DNA of 31,048 nt, from positions 1 to 31,048 of the IMG/VR virus record IMGVR_UViG_3300035206_000470, one strand, 5' to 3'. Within the stretch, counting starts at the first letter, position 1; every line of letters begins with the position of its first letter. Both the position numbers and the translations under genes were made by a program. The notes beneath the pieces were generated by a model. The model was not told the origin of the DNA. It made no database searches and saw nothing but the letters and a program-made list of their open reading frames with translations. Origin of the DNA: a virus. Shown here in pieces: positions 13,240-21,515 of this stretch.

Positions 13240-13358
13240 TTGATTTAATTAACTGGTTAACGCTCCCAATTTTGGGTTTATTCGTCGGGTTTGGTGTTAT
13301 CTTTAGCGCTTCTATTCTTTTTCTTTTATTGTACGCAAAAAGGCATTTTAAAGATTGA
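13236..13358 (+). CDS. 40-residue single-span membrane protein (candidate)
   Basis: ATG at 13236 overlaps the stop of the previous gene (ATGA), and the frame ends with TGA at 13356-13358, which itself overlaps the start of the next gene. The product has one strong membrane segment (LPILGLFVGFGVIFSASILF) and a basic end (YAKRHFKD), implying an N-out, C-in orientation. Overlaps at both ends argue that it is real. Confidence 0.6.
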   Translation: MIDLINWLTLPILGLFVGFGVIFSASILFLLLYAKRHFKD

Positions 13359-13840
13359 ACGAACTAATAAACATACTAACTAAAAATATTTTTATAGCCT
13401 TAGCCGCTCAGTTGAAGCGGCAAGGTCACCGACTAACGGGCGCCCTTGAGGAGTCTTTTGAAGATCAAATAAAAGAAACGGCCGAAAAGACAATAATTAA
13501 TTTTTTAATGAATAATTACGGGGTTTATCTTAACGACGGGATACCCCCCGAAAGAATACCATACACACCGCCGCCGCCCGCAAGGGGTGGAAAATCTAAA
13601 TATATTCAAGGTCTTATTCGATGGGCTAAGCTAAAATTTAGATATGACGAAAAACGGGCTCAACGTGTCGCTTTTGCGGTAGCAGCAAAACACAAAAAAA
13701 AAGGTTACCCCTTGACCGCTAAGGGGTTTATTAATATAACCTTAGCCGCCGAGGCTGAGCAAATCGAGGCTTTTGTATTTGATTATATACAAGAGATTTT
13801 CGACGATTTTTTTAAAGAGTTTTTAAGTAATACAAAATGA
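13355..13840 (+). CDS. HK97 gp10-like head-tail / neck protein
   Basis: 161 residues. It must start at TTG 13355, because an in-frame TAA lies six bases upstream and the next ATG is about 50 codons in. N-terminal pattern GHRLTGALEESF is typical of HK97 gp10-like proteins. Then YGVYLNDGIPPERIPYTPPP, and IRWAKLKF ... AFAVAAKHKKKGYPL, a block I associate with Bacteroidota phage neck proteins. C-terminal helix EAEQIEAFVFDYIQEIFDDF. It would help join tail to head. Overlaps the next gene by four bases. Confidence 0.6.
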   Translation: MNELINILTKNIFIALAAQLKRQGHRLTGALEESFEDQIKETAEKTIINFLMNNYGVYLNDGIPPERIPYTPPPPARGGKSKYIQGLIRWAKLKFRYDEKRAQRVAFAVAAKHKKKGYPLTAKGFINITLAAEAEQIEAFVFDYIQEIFDDFFKEFLSNTK

Positions 13841-14130
13841 TAACAACGGTAATACAAAAAACAACCGCCGCGGCCGAGGTAGACCGCCAAGTATACCAAA
13901 AGATAATAGAAGCTCAAGAGGTGGGCGATACTTTAACCGCCGCAACTGCTAATTTGGGTTTGTGTGCGGCTCTGGTTGTTCCGAATGCGCGTTTAGCTGA
14001 GTTTAACGCGGCTACTGAGTCCGACAAAGTACGCTTTGTTTTAGTTTCCCAAAGAACATTTCAAAGAACAACCGAAAGCGGCGACTTTGTAGCGGTATTT
14101 GAGGACGAATATTTAAAAGAATTTAGCTAA
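13837..14130 (+). CDS. Small structural-module protein of unknown function
   Basis: 97 residues, overlapping the previous gene by four bases and ending one base before the next start. Alanine-rich helical first half (AAAEVDRQVYQKIIEAQE), then strand-like LGLCAALVVPNARL and VRFVLVSQRTFQR, ending acidic. No motif recognised. The tight spacing shows it belongs to the tail operon. Confidence 0.65.
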   Translation: MITTVIQKTTAAAEVDRQVYQKIIEAQEVGDTLTAATANLGLCAALVVPNARLAEFNAATESDKVRFVLVSQRTFQRTTESGDFVAVFEDEYLKEFS

Positions 14131-14131
14131 T

Positions 14132-15409
14132 ATGGGAATTATTACACAACCGCCGAGGCCGATAGTTAGCGCTTATAGGCCTATACAATTCGAGGTTTTT
14201 ACAACTGGCGACGCCGTTTTAATACCTCAAAATGCAGTAGTAAAGCTATATGTAAAAGGCGTTTTAAAGTCTACTTTTAGCGTAAAAAGTACAGAAGTTA
14301 CGCCAAACGTTGCCCCTAATATAGACGACTATAAATTTTGTATTGATGTCTCGGACAAAATACAGGGCTTACTAGCACCATTTGCTGAGATTTCAAGCGT
14401 TTTTGTTTTAGATTGTCCAACTATTCCAACAGATAACACCGACTCAATAGCAAACTTTTATTTAGACATTTCTTACGAGTGGTTAAACACCGCTACAAAT
14501 TTAATTGAGACTCAATTAGGGGTTAATGATGTTACCAACGAGTTTTGGGCGGTTAATATAACACGCCAAGACTTAGAGCCAATGTATTTAGACACGTTCA
14601 CGGTAACAGGGAGCGAAACAAGAGCGCTAACAAATAGCCCGAAAAATATAGAAGTATGCAGAGAGGCAAATATATTTCTATCTTATGTTATTGCCCCAGA
14701 CATTTTCGAGCCCAACGCTTATAGGGTTGTTTTATATGACTCATTAGGCGGCGTTATTGGTGACGCTTACGGGCTTTTAAATTCGGTTAGTCAAACAGGG
14801 CACGTTTTTACATTTAATACAGGTATCGAAAACGGTTTAAAATGTTTAGTTAATGCCGTCGAAAGTGTCGGCTTTGATTTAGACGATCCTAACATTAGTT
14901 ATTATACTATTGATATAGGGTTTTATTTATTTGCGACTTATTTAATAGCGAGGGAAACTTTCACATATACTTTACAAAGCGGCTGTAAATGTTGCGAAAA
15001 AAGAAAATTTCGCTTACACTGGCTTAATTGTTTGGGGGGTGTTGATTCTTTTACTTTTTGTTCAATAAAAGAACTTAGAAAAAAGACAAGCTCAGTAACG
15101 GCCGAAAAGGCTTTACCTTGGGATAAAACTAGCTTAACGCCACATAACCCGACAAACTCGAGCCGATTTAAAACAAGAACTAACAACAACTTTATATATA
15201 GGGTTGTTAGTCAGGATATAAGTAATAGTACCGCCTCTTGGCTTTCTGAAATGCTCGGAAATGTTAGCGTATATCTGGAGCTCGAAAGCGGGCAATTTAT
15301 ACCCGTGTTGATTCAAGATAGCGAGCACTTAATAAACAAAGAGTCAGGCAAAAGAAAACTAGAATTAACTATTGAATTATCTAGTTGTGAAATAAAACAA
15401 AGTATTTAA
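14132..15409 (+). CDS. Tail / baseplate structural protein
   Basis: 425 residues, mostly beta-strand-rich with no signal peptide. The C-terminal part carries FRLHWLNCLGGVDSFTF at about 290-306, a W-N-x-x-GG-x-D-x-F pattern frequent in large tail proteins of Bacteroidota phages. A Cys cluster CKCCEKRKF precedes it. It sits immediately upstream of the 728-residue tail protein (one-base gap) and two genes before the tape measure. This order suggests a distal tail or baseplate component. No enzymatic motif. Confidence 0.6.
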   Translation: MGIITQPPRPIVSAYRPIQFEVFTTGDAVLIPQNAVVKLYVKGVLKSTFSVKSTEVTPNVAPNIDDYKFCIDVSDKIQGLLAPFAEISSVFVLDCPTIPTDNTDSIANFYLDISYEWLNTATNLIETQLGVNDVTNEFWAVNITRQDLEPMYLDTFTVTGSETRALTNSPKNIEVCREANIFLSYVIAPDIFEPNAYRVVLYDSLGGVIGDAYGLLNSVSQTGHVFTFNTGIENGLKCLVNAVESVGFDLDDPNISYYTIDIGFYLFATYLIARETFTYTLQSGCKCCEKRKFRLHWLNCLGGVDSFTFCSIKELRKKTSSVTAEKALPWDKTSLTPHNPTNSSRFKTRTNNNFIYRVVSQDISNSTASWLSEMLGNVSVYLELESGQFIPVLIQDSEHLINKESGKRKLELTIELSSCEIKQSI

Positions 15410-15410
15410 A

Positions 15411-17597
15411 ATGTCAAGATACGCGAAATTAATAATAAACGGTATAGAGGCCGACTCTTTTAGCTTAGAGGCAACCCCTTTAAATTTAAAAAAGCGTATA
15501 TCGAACCCCGACGGCGAGCCCGCGGGCTCTTTTACTAGATCAACAATAAAAATACCCGCAACAAAAAACAATAAATCTATTTTGTCGGGTAAATTGGGGT
15601 TTTTGCCTTTTCGTATAGATATAAGCGGCTCGACCCGTTTAAGCGGATTCTTACAGGTAAAAAAAGAGGAAATAATAAGCAATTGTTACGAATGTATTGT
15701 CGCTTCTTATGAGGTTGCCTTACAAGGTGGTAACTCTGATTGGTTTTTAGCTCTAAGAAATTGCAAACTAAGCGAAATAACCGCGGCTAAAGTTTTCTTT
15801 GATGTTGGGCCAATTGACGCGGGATTTAACGCCGACCCCGATTTAATAGATAACGGGTTCTTTTTTATGAAGTTTAAAGAGTGGGAAAACTCGCGACTAA
15901 TAACAGAAAATAACCCTTTTGGGGGGTCAATAACTAGGCAACTAGAAAGCCCCTCTTATAAAGAGGCAACGCCTTTTTTATTTATTAGGCCCTTAGTAAT
16001 AGAGGCGTTTAGAAAAGTGGGCTATACAATAGAAAGCGACTTTATAGAAAGCGACTTTTTTAAGCGGCTAATTATGCCCGTCCCTTTGCCTAATAAAATG
16101 CCTCAAATATATAGCGATAATTATTTAAATTTTCACGCGTCTAAAGATACGTTAACAATAAATAACCCCGCCGTTACTGTTTTTAATTTTCCTTTTGATA
16201 CGGTAACCTTACCCCCGTTAAATACTGGGGTTTGGAATGCTTTAACGTATGAGTATATTGTACCAAGTGATGGGTTTTATGAGCTAGAAACGGGCGCCAC
16301 GTTTGGCCCAGAGGTCGGAATGTTTAGTTTTATTTATTTACAAGTTGCAACGGTTAACGGTTCCGCGGTTATAGCGGGGCAGGGCGGCTTTGCTGAGGGG
16401 GGGTTGCTTGGTTTATTCCCCTTTCCAACAAATCAAACTAAAAAAGGCTCTGTTGTTGCTCAGGCGAGCGCGGGCGACATTATAGCGGTAACAGTTCAAA
16501 CGTTTACAGACACACCGTTTACTATCCTAAATTCTTATTTAAAAATTAACGGCGAGGCCATTCGGGCGCTTGGTTTGAATATAGATTTTGCCTCTTTGGT
16601 TGATAAATACGATTTTTTACCATTACTAAAAGACTTAACAACTATTTTTAAACTTGGATTTGATACGAACGCCGATAATAAAAAGGTAAAAATTGAACCC
16701 TTAGACCCGTATTTATATACTGATAGGCTGAGCAGTACAAAAGAAGTAAGAGAGGGGTACTATTATCTTTCTAATACTATCGACTATTCGGGCAAAATTG
16801 ATTTTAGCAAGAAAATAGACAACAAAATACCCGTTTTAGACGGCTTTTTTAAGTTTTTTTACCTTAGTGACGAGGACGAAACGACCAAGGCAAGAGAAGA
16901 AAACGAACGCTTTAAGATTTACGAGGCTATTTATAACAGTCCAGACGGATCTGACAAGAATAAAACAAAAGAGATTAAAACCGAATTTTTTGCAAAAAGT
17001 ATACACACAACCGACAATTTAGCAAGATACCCAGATACAGAAATAAACCCTCAATTTGTACTATCTTATCCATTTAACTATGTATTAGACCCAACGGCGA
17101 CCAATCAAGACGCTAATTATGATATAAGCCCGAGAATATTGTATTTTGGTGGCCAAAGGGGGGGGATTGATGGCTACATAGAAATAAACGAAAACCAAGG
17201 CGGCGACGTTGAGTTACCCGCCGCTTTTATGGTTAATTATAACGATGTTTCGGGGCTAGATCCTAATTTAAGTTTTGCGACTGAAATAATAGCGGGGCAA
17301 GAGGTCGCGGGAATAGTTGACAGGTTTCAAATACATTGTTTGAGTCGTAAGAGTCAGAGGGGGGAAAAAAAAGCGAGCGTATTACAAACGCCAACCGAAA
17401 GAGATAATTTTACTTTTAGAAAAAAAGCAATTATAAACGGTAAAAGGTACGTTATAGAATCAATTGAAAGTGTTAACCCGCTCCAAAATACCCCCGACAA
17501 ATTTTTATTTGTACTCGACGAGTTCGCAGATAAAGCAATAAAAGACGGAATAGAAAACAGTAACTTAAGCGGATTGTTTAGTATATTCCCAGTATAA
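15411..17597 (+). CDS. Large tail / baseplate protein
   Basis: 728 residues. N-terminal domain with MSRYAKLIINGIEADSFSLE, then FTRSTIKIPATKNN and LGFLPFRIDISG ... SGFLQVKKEE, a pattern typical of tail hub/baseplate proteins in Bacteroidota phages. A central jelly-roll-like segment (about 275-390) has strand repeats and glycine-rich turns (GQGGFAEGGLLG). The C-terminal third is mixed alpha/beta, ending in a helix. It precedes the tape measure gene by 15 bases. Likely role is tail tip or receptor-proximal structure; no lysozyme or peptidase motif is visible. Confidence 0.6.
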   Translation: MSRYAKLIINGIEADSFSLEATPLNLKKRISNPDGEPAGSFTRSTIKIPATKNNKSILSGKLGFLPFRIDISGSTRLSGFLQVKKEEIISNCYECIVASYEVALQGGNSDWFLALRNCKLSEITAAKVFFDVGPIDAGFNADPDLIDNGFFFMKFKEWENSRLITENNPFGGSITRQLESPSYKEATPFLFIRPLVIEAFRKVGYTIESDFIESDFFKRLIMPVPLPNKMPQIYSDNYLNFHASKDTLTINNPAVTVFNFPFDTVTLPPLNTGVWNALTYEYIVPSDGFYELETGATFGPEVGMFSFIYLQVATVNGSAVIAGQGGFAEGGLLGLFPFPTNQTKKGSVVAQASAGDIIAVTVQTFTDTPFTILNSYLKINGEAIRALGLNIDFASLVDKYDFLPLLKDLTTIFKLGFDTNADNKKVKIEPLDPYLYTDRLSSTKEVREGYYYLSNTIDYSGKIDFSKKIDNKIPVLDGFFKFFYLSDEDETTKAREENERFKIYEAIYNSPDGSDKNKTKEIKTEFFAKSIHTTDNLARYPDTEINPQFVLSYPFNYVLDPTATNQDANYDISPRILYFGGQRGGIDGYIEINENQGGDVELPAAFMVNYNDVSGLDPNLSFATEIIAGQEVAGIVDRFQIHCLSRKSQRGEKKASVLQTPTERDNFTFRKKAIINGKRYVIESIESVNPLQNTPDKFLFVLDEFADKAIKDGIENSNLSGLFSIFPV

Positions 17598-17612
17598 AAG
17601 ATATAAGAAAAA

Positions 17613-20420
17613 ATGGCTAATAAAAAAATAATTGCTTTCTCTATTGAGATAGACGGCAAAAAAGAAATAAAAGAAGTGACGCAATTATTTGCGCTTTTAG
17701 AGAAGCAAATAAAAGGCGTAAATAAAGAGCTCGACGAACTTAATAAAAAAACTAAAAAGATAGGTTCAGACGGTTTAAAAGAAGCCGACAAAGCTTTAAA
17801 AAACACGGGGACAAGTGCAAAGAGGTTGACAAACACTTTTAAGCAGTCGTTTCAGTCATTCGACCAAGGCAATAAAACGGTTAAAGATCTTGGAAACGGT
17901 TATTTTGAAGTAACAAAGGCAATTGATAAAGCTAGCTCAGAGGTAAGAGAAAACGCCGACTCAATAAGCGATTTAATTAAGCGTAATAAAACCCTTAAAA
18001 AAGTACTTTCAGAGACAAAACAAGGGGTTAAAGAGGTAGACTTTAACGGGCAAACGGTCGAAGTCTCAAAATTAACTAAAGAGTACTCAAGGAATAACGA
18101 CGCAATAAAGCAATTTAGAACCGAGCTAAGGACGGGGACAAAGGCCCAAGATATAGCCAAAGATTCTATTTTAGACCTAAGAAAAAGAGTAACTAACTTA
18201 AAAAAAGAATATTTAGGCTTAACACCCGCTCAACAAAAATTTACTTTAAGCGGGCGAAAAACGAGACGAGAACTTATTAAACTAACCAAGACCCTAAAAA
18301 AACAAGAGGAACAAATAGGGGATTTTAGGCGGTCGGTTGGTAATTATGAAAAGGCGCTTAAAAGAGTCGGGCGCTCAGCGTTAAAAGTTTTCGGCATTCG
18401 TGGCGCTTTTGAGGGCTTGCGCCGTGTCGGTCAAGGGTTAACCTCGTTAGTTGAAAAAGGCAAAGAAACAAACGAAACATTTGCAAATATAAGCAAGGCC
18501 GCCGCGGGTCTTTCTAATGCCGCGACTAATATAGGTACTAATTTATTGAGTACTTTTGGCGATACCATACAAGGAGCGCTCGAGAGTGTTTCTTTTGTTA
18601 TCTCTAAAGTTAGCGAGGCGTTTACTAATTTGGCCAACTCTGGCGGGTTGGTTGGTAAGGTTTTTTCTTTTATAGGTTTAATTATAAAAGACTTTCCGTC
18701 TGTTCTAGGCGGGGTTCGTGCTGTATTTGGTGAGTTTTTCGCTAAGATTGGCCGCGGGTTTGATAATGCAAGTTTAAAAGCTCAAGAGTTATTTTTAAAT
18801 GTTCGTCGTATTGCCTCGGCTATTACGGGCGAGGACGTCGGCGCAATAGACAAAAGACTGGGCGAGATTACGAAACGATTAGAAGAAAACAAAAACGCCG
18901 CGGTTTCTTTTACTGACGCCTTTAATGAGGGGTTTAAGGCGGTAAAAGACGAACAAGACGCTTTTATAAAACGAAACAACGAAGAAATCGAGGCAAGAGC
19001 AAGAGCCGAAAAGGCAATAGCAGCGGCCCAAGAGGCAGGAAAAGCCAACGCCGAGGCAGAAACAGCCCGACTAGATGAACTTAGCAAAGAGCGAGAGGCT
19101 CTTAATAAAAAATTAATAGAGGACGAAATAGCAAGGCTGCAGATAATAAAAGGCTTAACGGAACAATTAAAAGATTCTCAGATAGAGAACATTAAGGACG
19201 AGGGAGAAAAAGCAATACAGGCCGAAAACGAGCGCTTTAAAAGGGAGCAAGAAAATAGAAAAAATAATTTTAAAAAATTAGAAGATCAAATAAAAGAGCA
19301 AAGGGCCGAGCTTATTAGGCTAAATGAGGGGAACGCCGAAAAATTAAAAGAGTTTGACTTAAAAACGGGCGAGGATCTAAGAAAAGTAAATGAAATAAAT
19401 AATAAACTTGAATTAGAACAACAAGAAGCGCACGAAAAAACATTAACAAGCATTAGAGAAAAGGGCGCTCAGGATAGAACAAAAGCAACTAAAACCGCTT
19501 TTAGTAACTTGAGCTCAGCACTTACAAAGGGTTTAGAGAAAACAGTACAAGCGGCCCAAGAAGTAACAGAAAAAGCCGAGGAAACACGAAAAGAACAACT
19601 AGAAGCAACTAAAGACGCGTTAATAACCGCCGTAAATGGTTTATTAGACGGTATTAGTCAAATTGCGACAATAGCGGCCGAGGCTGAAAACCAACGCTTT
19701 GAAAACGCAATTTCAGAGCGTCAAAATAATATAGATAAATTAAATGAGGATTTAGCCGACGCGACGGGGTTACAAAAGAAATTTTTAGAGCAACAAATAG
19801 AGCAAGAAAAGAAAGCTCAAGAGCAACTAAATAAACAAGCAGAAAAAGCAAGAAAAGAACAAGCCGAGGCACAAAAAGCTATTGCAATAGTTCAGGCGGT
19901 TATTAGTACGGCTTTAGCCGTGGTTAACGCCTTGGGGAGCGCACCGCCGCCCGCCTCTTTTATACTGGCAGCGGCCGCGGGGGTTGCGGGGGCTGTTCAG
20001 ATCGCAACAATAGCGAGCCAAAAATTTGCCCTCGGGGGTATAGCTGAGGACGGGGGTATAATTTCGGGCCCCTCTCATAATGAGGGCGGCGTACCTTTTA
20101 CAATTGGTAAAAAGTCAGGCTTTGAGGCTGAGGGCGGCGAGGCTATTATTAATAAAAAATCAACGGCTCTATATAAGCCTCTATTAAGTAAAATTAACCA
20201 AGCGGGCGGCGGTGTTGCCTTTGCGGGTGGCGGTGTCTTGTCGGCCCCAGTTGTAGCCAACGAGGCAAACGCTAATTTTGACGCAATGTTAAAAGCGTTT
20301 GAGGGACAAACCGCGGCTATTAATAACCGTATTGATAATATAAAAGTAATTAACTCTATTGATGATTTTAACGAAGTGTCAGAACAAGAGACAATTTTAG
20401 ACGCCGAAAGCACTTTATAA
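17613..20420 (+). CDS. Tape measure protein
   Basis: 935 residues, the longest gene. Long coiled-coil stretches (about 1-260 and 420-680) rich in K, E, A and L. Hydrophobic segments at about 342-380 (VFSFIGLIIKDFPSVLGGV) and about 757-805 (IVQAVISTALAVVNALGS and AAAAGVAGAVQIA), as expected for a protein ejected with DNA through the membranes. The C-terminus has glycine-rich GGIISGPSHNEGGVPF and EAEGGEAIINKKST, typical of Bacteroidota phage tape measures. Using the known proportionality of about 1.5 angstroms per residue, the tail would be about 140 nm. This makes the virion a siphovirus. No transglycosylase or peptidase domain is evident. Confidence 0.9.
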   Translation: MANKKIIAFSIEIDGKKEIKEVTQLFALLEKQIKGVNKELDELNKKTKKIGSDGLKEADKALKNTGTSAKRLTNTFKQSFQSFDQGNKTVKDLGNGYFEVTKAIDKASSEVRENADSISDLIKRNKTLKKVLSETKQGVKEVDFNGQTVEVSKLTKEYSRNNDAIKQFRTELRTGTKAQDIAKDSILDLRKRVTNLKKEYLGLTPAQQKFTLSGRKTRRELIKLTKTLKKQEEQIGDFRRSVGNYEKALKRVGRSALKVFGIRGAFEGLRRVGQGLTSLVEKGKETNETFANISKAAAGLSNAATNIGTNLLSTFGDTIQGALESVSFVISKVSEAFTNLANSGGLVGKVFSFIGLIIKDFPSVLGGVRAVFGEFFAKIGRGFDNASLKAQELFLNVRRIASAITGEDVGAIDKRLGEITKRLEENKNAAVSFTDAFNEGFKAVKDEQDAFIKRNNEEIEARARAEKAIAAAQEAGKANAEAETARLDELSKEREALNKKLIEDEIARLQIIKGLTEQLKDSQIENIKDEGEKAIQAENERFKREQENRKNNFKKLEDQIKEQRAELIRLNEGNAEKLKEFDLKTGEDLRKVNEINNKLELEQQEAHEKTLTSIREKGAQDRTKATKTAFSNLSSALTKGLEKTVQAAQEVTEKAEETRKEQLEATKDALITAVNGLLDGISQIATIAAEAENQRFENAISERQNNIDKLNEDLADATGLQKKFLEQQIEQEKKAQEQLNKQAEKARKEQAEAQKAIAIVQAVISTALAVVNALGSAPPPASFILAAAAGVAGAVQIATIASQKFALGGIAEDGGIISGPSHNEGGVPFTIGKKSGFEAEGGEAIINKKSTALYKPLLSKINQAGGGVAFAGGGVLSAPVVANEANANFDAMLKAFEGQTAAINNRIDNIKVINSIDDFNEVSEQETILDAESTL

Positions 20421-20660
20421 ATGTTAGAAATTTATGCAAAAAAAATACCTATTGAGTTAAAAGCCGAGGTATTAGAAACTATTAACCGAGTCGAACGAAA
20501 CAAAATAAGAGCCGCTCGTAAAGATGTAAAATACTTATTTGAAATATATAAGCAATACTTAGCCCCGCACGATAAACAAAATATAGATTGTAAAGCTTGC
20601 CGCGCAAAAGTTTGCGGGATTTTTTTCTCAATAGCTAGAACATGGAAAACGAAAAACTAA
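20421..20660 (+). CDS. Small protein with a CxxC motif
   Basis: 79 residues, starting immediately after the tape measure stop. Helical N-terminus (IELKAEVLETINRVERNK), then IDCKACRAKVCGIFF, where CxxC plus a third Cys could bind a metal, although a full four-ligand site is not seen. Overlaps the next gene by 19 bases. Similar small proteins with a C-x-x-C-R motif occur in Bacteroidota phages. Function unknown. Confidence 0.6.
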   Translation: MLEIYAKKIPIELKAEVLETINRVERNKIRAARKDVKYLFEIYKQYLAPHDKQNIDCKACRAKVCGIFFSIARTWKTKN

Positions 20661-20971
20661 AAAACTTAAATAATCATTTTTCGGCGATATTGGCCCAACG
20701 GTTCGAGGTCTGGGCCGAGTCTCAAGGCGTCGCCTCTAACTCTGAAAACCTAATAAAATATTTAATTGGTTGCTCTTTAATTAAAAATAAGCAAGTAAAT
20801 AGATTCATGGTAATAGATAATTACCCGAAAATCTTAGAGGCTAACGAGGGCCGAAAAGAAAGAACTATCTACACGCTTGAAGATATAGTTTATATAAAAA
20901 GCACTCAGATAAAAACAACATTAAAGCACTATTCAAAAACTTTTAGATTTAATAAAAAATTAGTACAATGA
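20642..20971 (+). CDS. Hypothetical protein after the tape measure
   Basis: 109 residues, beginning inside the previous gene. Mixed helical sequence with WAESQGVASNSENLIKYLIG, then YTLEDIVYIKSTQIKTTLKH, possibly a small DNA-binding or adaptor domain. No recognised motif. Its stop overlaps the next start by four bases (ATGA). It is probably part of the tail operon, but its role is not shown. Confidence 0.55.
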   Translation: MENEKLKNLNNHFSAILAQRFEVWAESQGVASNSENLIKYLIGCSLIKNKQVNRFMVIDNYPKILEANEGRKERTIYTLEDIVYIKSTQIKTTLKHYSKTFRFNKKLVQ

Positions 20972-21330
20972 GAAAAAGAAATGTAACAGAATTAAAAACC
21001 CTTAAAAAGCTTTTAGGGGTGTCGATGGAAACGGCCGTCGAAATTATAGAGAAAAAAGGGCCTTTTGCTTTTATTAATAATGGGTTTACTATTATTAGTT
21101 TAGGTGGCGAGTTAAAAGAGTTAGGGGTTGAGGTCGAATATTTAAGAGACAAACCCGAGATTATAAACCAACTACAAGCCGAGGCGGTTAGCAAGTACCC
21201 TAAACACGCTAACGACATTATTATAAAAACATTTACTAAGGTTTACTCGGCCGTTATTTTTAATGTATCGACTGGGCTAAGTATCGCCGAGGATTGGAAA
21301 GAGTACAACCAAGGAAAACAAGAGCAGTAA
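20968..21330 (+). CDS. Hypothetical protein, last gene of the tail operon
   Basis: 120 residues. N-terminal TLKKLLGVSMETAVEIIEKKG looks like a helix-turn-helix-type helical pair. Then GFTIISLGGELKELGVEVEYL, and a helical end with KYPKHANDIIIKTFTKVYS. No family recognised. A strong hairpin terminator begins five bases after the stop, so this gene closes the operon that began at the terminase. Confidence 0.6.
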   Translation: MRKRNVTELKTLKKLLGVSMETAVEIIEKKGPFAFINNGFTIISLGGELKELGVEVEYLRDKPEIINQLQAEAVSKYPKHANDIIIKTFTKVYSAVIFNVSTGLSIAEDWKEYNQGKQEQ

Positions 21331-21335
21331 CAAAA

Positions 21336-21371
21336 AAAAGCTATCTAAATATAATTAGATAGCTTTTACTT
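21336..21371 (+). terminator. Terminator closing the tail operon
   Basis: AAAAGCTATCTAA (21336-21348) pairs with TTAGATAGCTTTT (21355-21367), 13 bp perfect, around a six-base loop. A-run before and T-run after make it likely bidirectional. It separates the tail genes from the head genes. Confidence 0.9.
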
Positions 21372-21384
21372 TTATAACCCTTTT

Positions 21385-21408
21385 TTGTAGTGCGGGCAAG
21401 CACTACAA
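21385..21408. other. 9-bp hairpin in the leader of the head operon
   Basis: TTGTAGTGC (21385-21393) pairs perfectly with GCACTACAA (21400-21408) around GGGCAA. T's lie before it and CAACAACAAC after it, so it is not a + strand terminator. It may be an operator, an RNA-stabilising 5' hairpin or part of a processing site for the head operon. Confidence 0.4.
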
Positions 21409-21463
21409 CAACAACAGTACAAATATAGTATTTTATTATTAATAAGATACGCTTTGCTTTATT

Positions 21464-21478
21464 AATTCCATAAAACCG
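21464..21478 (+). promoter_or_regulatory. 15-bp motif shared with 7156-7170 (copy 2)
   Basis: AATTCCATAAAACCG, identical to 7156-7170. It lies 37 bases before the prohead protease ATG. A weak -7 match, TATTATTG (21503-21510), lies further downstream and five bases from the ATG. Shared placement in two control regions suggests a common regulatory protein or upstream element. Confidence 0.4.
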
Positions 21479-21515
21479 CAAATAATTGCTTTTTTTTTGC
21501 CGTATTATTGCATAT

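Noticed and set aside
17354-17836. 160-codon minus-strand ORF across the tail protein / tape measure junction
   Set aside because: It is antisense to two strong genes; the apparent hydrophobic S/F/L-rich product is what antisense of K/E-rich coding gives.
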